From contig NZ_JAZHRX010000001.1 in NCBI RefSeq assembly GCF_036924645.1, positions 7,082,352 to 7,146,351 of the forward strand: 64,000 nt of DNA, in the 5' to 3' direction. The first letter of the stretch is position 1. Every line of letters begins with the position of its first letter. Under the pieces are notes generated by a model. It had not been told where the DNA came from. It saw nothing but the letters and a program-made list of their open reading frames with translations, and did no database searches. The translations under genes were made by a program, and so were the position numbers. This document shows, in pieces, positions 34,535-43,028 of this stretch. This DNA comes from Bradyrhizobium sp. AZCC 2176. Lineage in GTDB: Bacteria; Pseudomonadota; Alphaproteobacteria; Rhizobiales; Xanthobacteraceae.

Positions 34535-35563
34535 GTGGATGGAACTGCAGCCCCACGGATCGGCTCTTTGAAAAATCTGCTCACCGACATATCCGGCGTT
34601 CACGTCGGCCACGCCCACGATGCAGCGGTCGCCTCCGGCGTCACCGCGATCCTGTTCGATTCCCCTGCGGTGGCCTCGATCGATGTACGCGGCGGTGGTC
34701 CGGGCACCCGCGAGGATGCCCTGCTGAAGCCGGAAAGCACTGTGGAGGCGATCGACGGCATCGCGCTTTCCGGCGGCTCGGCGCTCGGCCTGGATGCCGC
34801 GAGCGGCGTGCAGGCCTGGCTTGCCGAACAGGGCCGCGGTTTAAGAATCCGCGAAGCGGTCATCCCGATCGTTCCGGGCGCGATCTGTTTCGATCTGCTC
34901 AACGGCGGCAACAAGGCATGGGGCCGTTTCCCGCCCTATCGCGATCTCGGTTACGCCGCAGCGTGTGCGGCGAGCGCCGATTTCGCGCTGGGCAGCGTCG
35001 GCGCCGGGCTCGGCGCGACGACAGCGAATTTCAAGGGCGGGCTTGGCTCGGCTTCCGCGCAGACCGAAGGCGGCGTCGCCGTCGGCGCGCTCGCGGTGGT
35101 CAATGCGGTTGGCACTGTGACCATCGGCGACGGCCCGTGGTTCTGGGCGGCGCCGTTCGAGACAGGCAATGAGTTTGGCGGGCGCGGACTGCCGCCCTCG
35201 TTCACGCCGGATATGCTGCGGGCGCGCCTGAAGGGCGGACTGGCGGTAACGGCTGCGGAGAGCACCACGCTGGTGGTCGTGGTCACCGACGCCGTGCTGA
35301 CAAAGCCGCAGGCCAAACGGCTGGCGATGATCGCGCACACCGGCATGGCGCGCGCCATCTATCCCGTCCATGCAACGACGGATGGCGACGTGGTGTTTGC
35401 CGCCGCGACCGGCAAGAAGCCGGTCGATCCGCTGTTCGGCCTCACCGAACTCGGCATGGTGGCGGCCAACACGGTCGCCCGCGCGATCGCGCGCGGCGTC
35501 CATCGTGCGACCGCGCTACCCTTTCCGGGTGCGCTACCGGCGTGGAGCGATCGCTTCGGTTAG
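34535..35563 (+). CDS. P1-family (DmpA-like) aminopeptidase/esterase
   Basis: About 342 residues, an Ntn-type autoprocessing hydrolase of the peptidase S58/P1 family (DmpA, L-aminopeptidase/D-esterase group). Family landmarks are LLTDISGVHVGHAHDAAVAS at the N-terminus, ILFDSPAVASIDVRGGGPGT, GIALSGGSALGLDAASGVQA, NFKGGLGSASAQTEGGVAVG, and the self-cleavage/nucleophile region AAESTTLVVVVTDAVLT. The start is uncertain. I use GTG 34535; a TTG at 34499, overlapping the kinase stop, and a TTG near 34567 are alternatives, none with a strong ribosome site. The substrate is probably a small N-terminal peptide or beta-peptide; no clear partner gene. Confidence 0.82.
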   Translation: MDGTAAPRIGSLKNLLTDISGVHVGHAHDAAVASGVTAILFDSPAVASIDVRGGGPGTREDALLKPESTVEAIDGIALSGGSALGLDAASGVQAWLAEQGRGLRIREAVIPIVPGAICFDLLNGGNKAWGRFPPYRDLGYAAACAASADFALGSVGAGLGATTANFKGGLGSASAQTEGGVAVGALAVVNAVGTVTIGDGPWFWAAPFETGNEFGGRGLPPSFTPDMLRARLKGGLAVTAAESTTLVVVVTDAVLTKPQAKRLAMIAHTGMARAIYPVHATTDGDVVFAAATGKKPVDPLFGLTELGMVAANTVARAIARGVHRATALPFPGALPAWSDRFG

Positions 35564-35569
35564 AAGCCT

Positions 35570-35612
35570 GATCCGGAAAAGTGGGTACCGGTTTTCCGAA
35601 GAGATCATGCTC
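35570..35612. repeat. Short palindromic element GATCCGGAAAAGTGG...GATCATGCTC
   Basis: Begins GATCCGGAAAAGTGGGTACC, continues GGTTTTCCGAAGAGATCATG and ends with CTC. It shares its AAAGTGGGTACCGG core with 17989-18075 and its GATCATGCTC end with 37954-38029. It lies between the convergent P1 peptidase and EF-hand genes, a typical site for such elements. Confidence 0.65.
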
Positions 35613-35659
35613 CAAAAAGAAGCGACCGCAGTCCGAAGGGATCCCGCCGGGTCTCGTGC

Positions 35660-36403
35660 TCAGGCGCTGACCGAGAGCGATGCGGTGGCGCCCGATGAAA
35701 TTGCATGAGCCTGACGCTGAATCATCTGCTCGATGAAATTGTAGGACGATGTCGCTGACGCGGACGAGCTCCCGCTCGCGGCCGATGTCATCGTTACCTT
35801 CGATCCGTCCGCATAGGTCAGCGACGTCGTCACCGAACCGTCGCTGTTGGTGACGGACGTGGTGGAAGCGCCCTGCAGGGCCTGCGAGAATGGATCGGAA
35901 CCTGCGCCGCCACCGCCCGCCTCGTCGCGATCGCTGTGATGGCCCTTGCCGCCCTTCAGCGCCGACGCCAGCTCCTTGAGGCTGATCGAACCGTCGCCAT
36001 CCGTATCGAGCTTGCCGAAAGCATTGCCGGCTTGGGCGGCCTTGTTGGCGTCGGCGCCGAGCGCCTCGAACTCCGATTTGCTGATCTTGCCATCACCGTC
36101 GCTGTCGACCTTGGCGAACCATTCCTTCAACGACTTTGAGCGCATCGACAGCGACGATACATTCGAGCTGGACTGGCTCTGTGCATCAAGCAGCGCGCTC
36201 ATGGTCTGCGGCGATATCTGCGAACCGCCGCCGCCGGAACCCGAGCCCGAGCCGACCGAAGCCGACGAACCCGAGGACATGAGATCGAACGGGCTCTTGG
36301 CGTCCTGGCTGAGGCCGGTGGATTGCGCGGACGACGACTTCGACGACGTCAGCGCCTTGAGGGCATCGATCGCCGACGACGCGGCGCCCAAAGCAAAGAA
36401 CAT
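35660..36403 (-). CDS. EF-hand calcium-binding protein
   Basis: A 247-residue Ser/Gly-rich protein with two canonical EF-hand loops, DSDGDGKISKSE and DTDGDGSISLKE (about residues 99-110 and 132-143). They are separated by an Ala-rich helix and together would form one calcium-binding EF-hand pair. The flanks are low-complexity: a serine-rich N-terminus, GSGSGSGGGG before the EF-hands, and a serine/alanine C-terminus. No clear signal peptide is seen. The ATG at 36401-36403 has GGAG eight bases upstream. EF-hand proteins of this pattern are common in Bradyrhizobium; the role is unknown and may be calcium sensing or buffering. Confidence 0.85.
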   Translation of the reverse strand: MFFALGAASSAIDALKALTSSKSSSAQSTGLSQDAKSPFDLMSSGSSASVGSGSGSGGGGSQISPQTMSALLDAQSQSSSNVSSLSMRSKSLKEWFAKVDSDGDGKISKSEFEALGADANKAAQAGNAFGKLDTDGDGSISLKELASALKGGKGHHSDRDEAGGGGAGSDPFSQALQGASTTSVTNSDGSVTTSLTYADGSKVTMTSAASGSSSASATSSYNFIEQMIQRQAHAISSGATASLSVSA

Positions 36404-36659
36404 GGCAAAACTCCAACAACGCCGCGCCGGTCGCGGCCGATAGCTCGTGCATGTTCTTCAGCAAGCGCCGTGCCAGGATGAAAAACCCAATAAAACCGGG
36501 CTTTCCCGCATCCGTTTCGATCCGGCAAACCCGGCAATAGATGCCCGCTCCGGCAGATTTTTCCCGCCCACAGGACAGCTTGGCGGTCGCATTGCCCCCG
36601 GCCGCGCTGCATGTTACGCGGAGCCATCCTGCCCCTCGAAGAGATCTGGGAAAGCGCAC

Positions 36660-37361
36660 ATGTCTCAGCAATTTGCGTCGCGTCCCCTCGTCATCGCGCC
36701 GTCGATCCTGGCGGCGGATTTCGCCAAGCTGGGCGAAGAAGTCCGCGCCGTGGACGCGGCCGGCGCCGACTGGATCCATCTCGACGTGATGGACGGGCAT
36801 TTCGTGCCCAACATTTCCTACGGTCCCGACGTCATCAAGGCGATGCGCCCGCACACCAAGAAGATCTTCGACGCGCATCTGATGATCTCGCCGTGCGATC
36901 CCTATCTCGAAGCGTTTGCAAAAGCAGGCTGCGATCACATCACCGTCCATGCCGAGGCCGGCCCGCATCTGCATCGCTCGCTGCAGGCGATCCGCGCGCT
37001 CGGCAAGAAGGCCGGCGTCTCGCTCAACCCGGGCACGCCGGCCAGCGCGATCGAATATGTCATCGACCTGATCGATCTGGTGCTGGTCATGTCGGTCAAT
37101 CCCGGCTTCGGCGGCCAGGCTTTCATCAAGTCAGCGCTCGGCAAGGTCAGCGACATCAGGGCGATGACCGCGGGACGTGCGATCGATATCGAGGTCGATG
37201 GCGGCGTGGCCCCTGACGTGGCCGGCCAGTTGGCCGCCGCCGGCGCCAATGCGCTGGTCGCGGGCTCGGCGGTATTCAAGGGCGGCACATTAGAGGCCTA
37301 CAAGGCCAATATTTCCGCGATCCGTCACGCGGCGGCGCTGGCGCGCGGCGAAGCGGTCTGA
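36660..37361 (+). CDS. rpe: Ribulose-phosphate 3-epimerase
   Basis: A 233-residue TIM-barrel enzyme that interconverts ribulose-5-phosphate and xylulose-5-phosphate in the pentose phosphate and Calvin pathways. Seen are the N-terminal [17 protein letters not shown], the metal/catalytic [48 protein letters not shown] and the phosphate-binding [12 protein letters not shown] with [14 protein letters not shown]. The length is standard. The start is the ATG at 36660; an upstream frame extends into non-coding sequence. It is chromosomal and monocistronic, with no cbb genes adjacent, so it is likely the housekeeping copy. Confidence 0.95.
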   Translation: MSQQFASRPLVIAPSILAADFAKLGEEVRAVDAAGADWIHLDVMDGHFVPNISYGPDVIKAMRPHTKKIFDAHLMISPCDPYLEAFAKAGCDHITVHAEAGPHLHRSLQAIRALGKKAGVSLNPGTPASAIEYVIDLIDLVLVMSVNPGFGGQAFIKSALGKVSDIRAMTAGRAIDIEVDGGVAPDVAGQLAAAGANALVAGSAVFKGGTLEAYKANISAIRHAAALARGEAV

Positions 37362-37509
37362 CGAAAAACGCAGCGAGCCGGCAAGAAAGCCACAACAGGC
37401 GCGCAGCGAGCCATGGAACCGGAAAGCTCCATGCTGCGGCCACAAAGCGTCACGCATCTCGCCATAAAGGCGGATCAACATTGCGGCCTTTCATGGATGG
37501 GACGCGAAT

Positions 37510-37881
37510 ATGATCAAGGCCTACACCACCACCGCCGCCATGCTCCTGCTACTCGCGCCCTCCGCCGCGCTCGCGCAACGCGCAGGTGACGCCGCACTAG
37601 GCGCGGTGGCCGGTGCCGTCGTGCTGGGCCCCGTCGGGGCCGTCGCCGGAGCGTTCGTCGGTTATACGGCCGGACCTTCGATATCGCGGTCGTGGGGACT
37701 GGAAGGCTCGCGGTCGTCGCGGCACCGCAGGCAGTCTTCAAGGGACAGCGTGCGCGGCGCCAGGGCGGAAGCCGCAAGCCCCGCCGGTCAGGCCGAACAG
37801 AGCGGCCGCATCGCCAGTCGCCCCGTGCCGAACCCGCCGCGTTCAGCCAGCAAGCTGCCGCCCGTCCAGACCCTCGACTGA
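37510..37881 (+). CDS. Small exported protein with glycine-zipper-like segment
   Basis: A 123-residue protein with a clear Sec signal (TTTAAMLLLLAPSAALA-QR). A Gly/Ala-rich hydrophobic stretch AALGAVAGAVVLGPVGAVAG follows, continuing AFVGYTAGPSIS, as in glycine-zipper envelope proteins. The remainder is basic, Ser/Arg/Pro-rich and low-complexity, ending NPPRSASKLPPVQTLD. It starts at the ATG 37510. It is probably periplasmic or inserted in a membrane. I know of no function; the long positively charged tail could contact cell-wall polymer or nucleic acid. Confidence 0.65.
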   Translation: MIKAYTTTAAMLLLLAPSAALAQRAGDAALGAVAGAVVLGPVGAVAGAFVGYTAGPSISRSWGLEGSRSSRHRRQSSRDSVRGARAEAASPAGQAEQSGRIASRPVPNPPRSASKLPPVQTLD

Positions 37882-37953
37882 GCGCACGCGCCGCCTGATC
37901 CGATGCTGGATCATGACGCGATAGAATCGCATCGTGATCTCATCTCTTTGTTT

Positions 37954-38029
37954 GAGCATGATCTCCGCGCAAACGCGTTCCGCGTTTGTCGCGAGGGAAA
38001 ACCGGAATCCACTTTTCCGGATCATGCTC
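37954..38029. repeat. Palindromic element GAGCATGATC...GATCATGCTC
   Basis: Ten-base perfect outer arms (GAGCATGATC / GATCATGCTC) enclose a GC-rich inner hairpin CGCGCAAACGCG-TTC-CGCGTTTGTCGCG and a CCGGAATCCACTTTTCCGG stretch. It lies between the small exported gene and the convergent kinase-USP gene and touches the latter's stop codon. It is related to the elements at 35570 and 17989. Confidence 0.7.
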
Positions 38030-39453
38030 TAGCCACCTTCCTGCACCGGCGCAGACGCCGACCGCGGCGGCCGCACCACCGTCACGGTGCAGGCGGCCTC
38101 GGCCGCGACCTTGGCTGACACGCTGCCGAGCAGCGTGCGCAGCATCGAATTCTGCCGCGCCCCGATCACGATGTGATCGACATGATTGACCCTGGTAAAT
38201 TCCAGGATCGCGGCCGCGGGATCGATTGCCTCCAGCACATGCACCGTGAGCCGGCTTTCGTCGAGTTGCAGCGGCTGCGCCCAGTGCCGCAGCGCGACCA
38301 TGCGGTCGATATGCTTGTTGTTGCCCTGCTCGTCGAGCGTCCTGTCGATGGTGATGCGCCCGAGCTTGAGCACGTTCAGGCAGGCGAGCCGCGCCGACGG
38401 CAATGTCTGGAGTAGCTGCGCAGCGGTGCGGCGCAGGCATTCATTGAGCGCGATCGACCCCTCCTCGGTATCGACCGCAACGACCACGATCGATCCCGAA
38501 GCAAGCTGGGCCGCGACGTCGGATTTCGGTTGCGGCAGCGTCACGCCGCGATTGAAGCGGCGGCGCCACACCGTGGAGAGCGGGTCGCGCTGCAGCCGTT
38601 CTGAGCGCGCCGTCAGCTTGACTTGCTCAGGGTGCGCCAGTTCGAACGCCAGTTGGGATGCCGTCGGATGCCGCCACACCGGTTCGATCTCCAGGCAGCG
38701 CAGCACGATTTCCTGCAGCCATGGCGGATAATCGCCCGTTAGCCTGCGCGGCGGATAGGGATCGCGCCACAGCCGCCGGCGCATGCCGCGCAGCGTTTCG
38801 CTCTCGCCGAACGGCCGCTCGCCGGTGGTAAAGAAATACAAAAGCACGCCCAGCGAAAACAGATCGCTGCGCGGATCGTCGCGGACGCCGAGCAGGCGCT
38901 CGGGTGCCATATAGGGCGCGGTGCCGTAGGGCAGACGAAATTCTTCCTGCAGCAGGTCCGGCAACTGGTTGTGATGCGACAGGCCGAAATCGATCAGCAC
39001 GCATTCGCCGGAGGTGCGAAACATCATGCTGCTCGGCTTGATGTCGTGGTGAATGACGTTCTGCCGGTGCAGGTCCGCCAGCGCGGTCGCGATCTTGCCC
39101 CCGATCACCCTCGCCTCTTCGTAAGGAAGCGGCAATTCGCCGATCCGGCTATACAGCGTCTTGCCGGGGATGCGCTCCATGACGACGTAGGGCCGCCGGT
39201 CGAAATCGCCGGTGCCGAAACAACCCGGCACGTGCGGGCCCGCCAGCCGCGGCAGGATCATCTGCTCCATCTCGAAGCTGACGATCGCCGCCGGGTCCTC
39301 GCCTTCGGCAACCCGCGGGACCTTCATCAATAGCGGCACCGTGATGCCGGGATGGGTCACCGTCCATAGCGTCGCCATGCCGCCCTGGTGGACGCACTCG
39401 CCGATCGTGAAGCCGTCGAGTTCGGCGCCAGGTCCGATTGCAGGCTTTGCCAC
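38029..39453 (-). CDS. Ser/Thr protein kinase fused to universal stress protein domain
   Basis: A 474-residue bifunctional protein. Residues about 15-280 are a Hanks-type kinase: glycine-loop region CVHQGGMATLW, ATP Lys44 (LLMKV), catalytic HHDIKPSS with Asp137 (HHD replaces HRD), metal DFG with Asp155, and YMAPERLLG. Residues about 325-470 are a universal stress protein domain (SIVVVAVDTEEGSIALNECL, VDHIVIGARQNSMLRTLLGS, AACTVTVVRPP). There is no membrane segment. The GTG start has GGGAGGTGAGGG before it and lies four bases after the metallophosphoesterase stop, so the two are cotranscribed. A FixK/FNR-type box lies before the operon, which suggests induction at low oxygen. Confidence 0.9.
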   Translation of the reverse strand: MAKPAIGPGAELDGFTIGECVHQGGMATLWTVTHPGITVPLLMKVPRVAEGEDPAAIVSFEMEQMILPRLAGPHVPGCFGTGDFDRRPYVVMERIPGKTLYSRIGELPLPYEEARVIGGKIATALADLHRQNVIHHDIKPSSMMFRTSGECVLIDFGLSHHNQLPDLLQEEFRLPYGTAPYMAPERLLGVRDDPRSDLFSLGVLLYFFTTGERPFGESETLRGMRRRLWRDPYPPRRLTGDYPPWLQEIVLRCLEIEPVWRHPTASQLAFELAHPEQVKLTARSERLQRDPLSTVWRRRFNRGVTLPQPKSDVAAQLASGSIVVVAVDTEEGSIALNECLRRTAAQLLQTLPSARLACLNVLKLGRITIDRTLDEQGNNKHIDRMVALRHWAQPLQLDESRLTVHVLEAIDPAAAILEFTRVNHVDHIVIGARQNSMLRTLLGSVSAKVAAEAACTVTVVRPPRSASAPVQEGG

Positions 39454-39457
39454 CCCC

Positions 39458-40198
39458 TCACCTCCCGATCAGCAGACGATCGGCCAGCCAATGCGGCAGG
39501 CCATTGGCGCGGATGCGTTCGGCAGCGGTTTCCACATCGTAAGGCACGCGGCAATAGGTGATCTCGCGAGACGTCGTATCGAGCATCGCGAACGACGCCG
39601 CTGGGTCGCCGTCCCGCGGCTGCCCGACCGAGCCGAGCACGGCGAGCCAGCGCCGGCCGCCGAGCAATTGCACCGGCACATCGGTGGTCGGAACAAAACT
39701 CGTCATCTTCGCCGCCGATGACATCGAATAGAGCGCCGGCCGGTGGATGTGCCCGCAGAACGTGACATGGGCGTCGGTGGCCGCGATGCTGCGTGCGGCA
39801 TCCGACGTATCGCGCACATAGTGCCATCGCGACGGGTGCGATGCGTCCGAATGCACATAGAGGCGATCATCTTCGCGCCGGGTCAGCGGCAGCTCTGCCA
39901 AAAAGCGCCGTTGCGGCGCACTGAGCCGGCCGCGGGTCCATTCGATCGCAGCCTGGGCCTCAGCGTTCATCGTCTCCGAAGCGGTGCTGATCGCGTGATC
40001 GTGGTTGCCGATCACGGCGATGGCGCCGTCCGCAACGAGGTCCATCACCGTATCGACCGCCCATTCCGGATCGGCGCCATAGCCGACCACATCGCCGAGA
40101 CAGACGATCCGCTCCGCGCCGCGAGCGCGCGCGAACTCGAGACACGCGCTGAACGCCTGCCGGTTGGCGTGGATATCGGCAAAGACGGCAAGCCGCAC
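39458..40198 (-). CDS. Metallophosphoesterase family protein (YfcE/PP-like)
   Basis: A 246-residue calcineurin-like phosphoesterase. The metal ligands are all visible: DIHAN (Asp8, His10), CLGDVVGYGADPEW, IGNHDHAIS, and two C-terminal His groups in YVHSDASHP and VTFCGHIHRPALY. The last pattern GHxH is typical of phosphodiesterases and PPP-like phosphatases acting on nucleotides or phosphoproteins. The GTG start follows a strong GGGAGGAAAC. It is the first gene of a two-gene operon with the Ser/Thr kinase-USP, a natural kinase/phosphatase pair, although its substrate is not shown. Confidence 0.88.
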   Translation of the reverse strand: MRLAVFADIHANRQAFSACLEFARARGAERIVCLGDVVGYGADPEWAVDTVMDLVADGAIAVIGNHDHAISTASETMNAEAQAAIEWTRGRLSAPQRRFLAELPLTRREDDRLYVHSDASHPSRWHYVRDTSDAARSIAATDAHVTFCGHIHRPALYSMSSAAKMTSFVPTTDVPVQLLGGRRWLAVLGSVGQPRDGDPAASFAMLDTTSREITYCRVPYDVETAAERIRANGLPHWLADRLLIGR

Positions 40199-40240
40199 GT
40201 TTCCTCCCTATCCATCATCGCGCCCATACTTGCGCGCGCC

Positions 40241-40254
40241 TTGATGGATATCAA
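40241..40254 (-). promoter_or_regulatory. FixK/FNR-type box, TTGAT-N4-ATCAA
   Basis: TTGATGGATATCAA is a perfect match to the FNR consensus and to the FixK2 pattern TTG(A/C)-N6-(T/G)CAA. It is centred about 50 bases upstream of the metallophosphoesterase GTG, a spacing that fits class II activation (box near -40) with a short leader. Universal-stress genes are frequent members of low-oxygen regulons in rhizobia. The palindrome and position are seen; binding is inferred. Confidence 0.75.
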
Positions 40255-40596
40255 ACAACAGGCCGCCTGCGGCGTGCAATCGGTCCGGGTGCGCCTGCAG
40301 TCTGTTAGGTTGATCAGATCTACCGGCGGACGATAGTGGCACAACCGCGCTCATGCGCCGCCGCAATTACCGCTTTGGGGACCCAAGCCAACGTTCATCC
40401 GCGCCGGCCCAGGCCTCCGCCCGCCGTGCGCCTGAACGTCGTCTGCCGCACGACGTATTGAATCCGCCTGCCAAAACAGGTCTTGAGGGGTTGTTGTCGA
40501 TACACCGCGAATCCAAGAAGTCCAGCGAGTCGTACGCCTCGGCAGCGGGGGACGCGATGTCAGCTTTTACTGCCCCGTTACCTCCTTTGGTCGTGA
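40255..40596. other. Gap with no supported gene
   Basis: About 340 bases between the FixK box and the 3' end of the IucA/IucC-like gene. Frames here (for example 40353-40628 plus, which overlaps the synthetase gene) have no ribosome site or family features. It may be the left junction of the accessory region; I see no repeat, tRNA or integrase trace. Confidence 0.5.
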
Positions 40597-42291
40597 TCAG
40601 CGGAACGTCGTGTGCTCCGCCCTCATGATGCGGCGCCATAGGATGGCCCCGACGGTGTCCGCCTGCTGGCGCAAGTCGCACACGCGCTTCCGGCACGCTG
40701 CCGACGGCGCTTGGGCGACCAGCTCGTCCCACGTCTCTTCCACCGCAATACTCAACTTGGCTAGATCGGCCTGCGCGGCTCGGGCCAGATAGGACATCAC
40801 CTCGCCGAGGTGCCCATACATCATGGCGTGAGCCAGTCGCCGACCACCATAGTCCGGCATGTGCTTCCAAGTTCCGCGTGCAAGCCGCACCCCGTTCGCC
40901 TGCGCTACTGGGCGGATCCGGAGAGGATCGAGGATTGTGCTGTCGAGATCGCGCAGGATCATGCGCGACGGCATGCCGTTACGCAGTACGACGTACACGT
41001 TCTGCAGGTGCGGCTCGAACGCCATGCCCCGTCGCGCATAGAAGTCGACCATACCGTGCATGAGCACACGGCAGTAGACGCGGAAGAATGCGTAGGCGTG
41101 CTCTCGCTCGCGGAAGTCCAACATCGTGCGCGCCCGCTGCGGCCCGCACCAGAGATTTAGCGCCGGGACCACAATCTCCGAGGCATCCGCCAATACCGGC
41201 GCCCGGACGATCATGGCGAGATGCATGCCGATAAATGGATCGGCATGGGCAACTGAGGCCACGTCGTACTGGAAGTCTACATAGCTTTCTCCGCTCTGCC
41301 GCAAAAGGATGCGGGCGAGCGATGAGAAAGCGGTCGCATTCGCGCGATTCAAGGGATAGAGCAGCCGATCTTCCCCCGTCAGTATGACGTCCATCGGCAG
41401 CTTAACGTCGAAGCCGGACCGCAAAATGCGGCACGTCCGCTGCGATGCGAGGGGAATTGCCTCGAGGCGAGTGTCGAGGACCGCAATCCATCGCCGTTTC
41501 AAGAGCTCGCGGATTACTGGCGAGAGCTCGACTTGCCACGGGTGCAGCGGGATCACGACGTCGACGTTTCGAGGAAGGGGAATGCCGGCCCAGGCGCGAA
41601 AGCACGTTCGATAATCCGCGAACGCGCTGGAATCGAACAGGCACGGCCGAGCGGCGACCAACGTCAGATCGATCGCCTTCCGGCAGAGATTCGAGCACTC
41701 AGCCACCTGTCGGGGCGACGGTCCGAGCCGGAGCGCCGGAAACGGATAGTAATGATGGCCCTCATATGCGGGCTCGATGGCCTGCGCACCGGCATCGAGC
41801 CCCTCGGCGATGAGACGGTTCATCACCAGATTGGCGAAGCTGTTGTCGAAATCCGCGATGAGCCGATCGAAATGCTGGGCGAGTTCCGAGGGCTCCACGC
41901 AGAGGCGAAGGGCGTTCAGGAAGGCCCGGGTGCTGCGTAGCGCGCGCCGTCTGCCGGCGACAATCTTCCATGGAAATCCGTTCAGTTCGAGCCGTCGGAA
42001 GGGCAGCGGGCCACCCACCGGCGCCCGCAGCATCGGCTCGTGGCCGAGATCGAGAAACCACTTGCCAGCCTCGCTTTGCCACAGCCGCGCGTGAGGCGCG
42101 TGGCCCTCCCGGAATATCCCCTGGAGCAGCCGCGACACGGCGACGAAAAGCGCGGCCTCGTAGGCGCGCGCTAGCCGCGCCCCGCCGATCCGGCGCTCGC
42201 GGGCCCACTGTCTCACAGCGTGAAGCGTCATGCCACGCCGGAGGCGGCGATGATCAGAGAGGCTCGAAGGCGCCTCTTCCAAGCTCTTCAT
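40597..42291 (-). CDS. IucA/IucC-type (NIS) synthetase-like protein
   Basis: A 564-residue protein of the NRPS-independent siderophore synthetase family, enzymes that adenylate a carboxylate and join it to an amine or alcohol. Family landmarks are EGHHYYPFPALRLGPS (residues 177-192, matching the GH..HP..K.R.G phosphate-binding motif but with Tyr and Ala changes), VVIPLHPWQVEL (246-257), VKLPMDVILTGEDRLLYPLN, and FEPHLQNVYVVL with RDLDSTI. The start at 42291 overlaps the upstream gene by 38 bases; an ATG at 42231 would avoid the overlap, and neither has a strong ribosome site. It is last in a cassette with a diiron enzyme and a small basic protein. No citrate-type siderophore transport genes are nearby, so its product is uncertain. 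Confidence 0.82.
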   Translation of the reverse strand: MKSLEEAPSSLSDHRRLRRGMTLHAVRQWARERRIGGARLARAYEAALFVAVSRLLQGIFREGHAPHARLWQSEAGKWFLDLGHEPMLRAPVGGPLPFRRLELNGFPWKIVAGRRRALRSTRAFLNALRLCVEPSELAQHFDRLIADFDNSFANLVMNRLIAEGLDAGAQAIEPAYEGHHYYPFPALRLGPSPRQVAECSNLCRKAIDLTLVAARPCLFDSSAFADYRTCFRAWAGIPLPRNVDVVIPLHPWQVELSPVIRELLKRRWIAVLDTRLEAIPLASQRTCRILRSGFDVKLPMDVILTGEDRLLYPLNRANATAFSSLARILLRQSGESYVDFQYDVASVAHADPFIGMHLAMIVRAPVLADASEIVVPALNLWCGPQRARTMLDFREREHAYAFFRVYCRVLMHGMVDFYARRGMAFEPHLQNVYVVLRNGMPSRMILRDLDSTILDPLRIRPVAQANGVRLARGTWKHMPDYGGRRLAHAMMYGHLGEVMSYLARAAQADLAKLSIAVEETWDELVAQAPSAACRKRVCDLRQQADTVGAILWRRIMRAEHTTFR

Positions 42292-43003
42292 TCGTGATCG
42301 CGTTGAAGTCGCTCATCCGCTCTTGCATGAGCCGCTTCACCGCGTCGGCCTTGCCCCGCTGCGCAAATTCCTCGATCAGCGCGGCGGTGTATCCGATATG
42401 GCGGGCCTCGTCGACCCGCAGGCGGTCGTGCAGAAGGGCCAAGCGACGCCGCCGCTCGGGCGCGCAGTATGCCAGCAGCATCGGCCGTTGAATGATGTGG
42501 TGCACCAGGGTGCGGATCTCGGCGATGTTCATCTGGATGAGATCGTCGAGCGTGACCGCGCTCGCGTACGGAGAGCCCGCGTGGGCCTCGATCGGGCTTC
42601 GCTGCGTGTAGCCGGGGGACAGCGAAACAAGCCGGGCATGGGACTCGTTGTCGACGATGTCCGGAAAAGTGAGATCCAGCATCGCGACATAGGCTTTGGC
42701 GTGTCTGGACTCGTCGATCGCGTGCGCTTTGACCTGGGCGGCCACGTGGGGATCCGGAGTGGAGGCCGCGAGGTCCCACAGGTGCGCGGAGCCTTCGCCT
42801 TCCCCTTGCGCATTCTGGATGAGCGACAGCGTCATCCAGTTCGGGTCCCTGGCGACGTCGCGGTAGATCTTTTCGTAGTTCTTGGTCCCAAACGGCGGCG
42901 GTGCCTTGCGGCAGGCGGTGACCAGCGCGTCGCGATAATAAGGTCCCGCTGCCCGGTAGTGCGAGCGAAGAGATTTCAGGGTGAGCTCGGCGGCGATGTT
43001 CAC
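42254..43003 (-). CDS. Ferritin-like diiron (AurF/R2-like) protein
   Basis: A 249-residue all-helical protein with a full set of diiron ligands: a Glu in GEGEGSAHLW (68 or 70), Glu98-His101 in DESRHAKAY, Glu162 in AEIRTLVHH and Glu199-His202 in DEARHIGY. This E, ExxH, E, ExxH order fits the ferritin/ribonucleotide-reductase R2/AurF N-oxygenase superfamily. It may hydroxylate an amine (as a siderophore hydroxamate would need) or oxidise a peptide. The start is a GTG behind a strong AGGAGGG. It follows the small basic protein after 25 bases and overlaps the synthetase gene. The substrate is not known. Confidence 0.78.
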   Translation of the reverse strand: MNIAAELTLKSLRSHYRAAGPYYRDALVTACRKAPPPFGTKNYEKIYRDVARDPNWMTLSLIQNAQGEGEGSAHLWDLAASTPDPHVAAQVKAHAIDESRHAKAYVAMLDLTFPDIVDNESHARLVSLSPGYTQRSPIEAHAGSPYASAVTLDDLIQMNIAEIRTLVHHIIQRPMLLAYCAPERRRRLALLHDRLRVDEARHIGYTAALIEEFAQRGKADAVKRLMQERMSDFNAITNEELGRGAFEPL

Positions 43004-43028
43004 AAACCGGCCCTCCTAGCGTGGACGT

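Noticed and set aside
40353..40628. A 91-codon plus-strand ORF beside the FixK box
   Set aside because: It overlaps the end of the IucA/IucC-like gene, has no ribosome site and a random-looking composition.
40597..42291. Calling this a full siderophore cluster
   Set aside because: There is one synthetase only, no receptor, exporter or typical flavin hydroxylase, and the key motif has substitutions.
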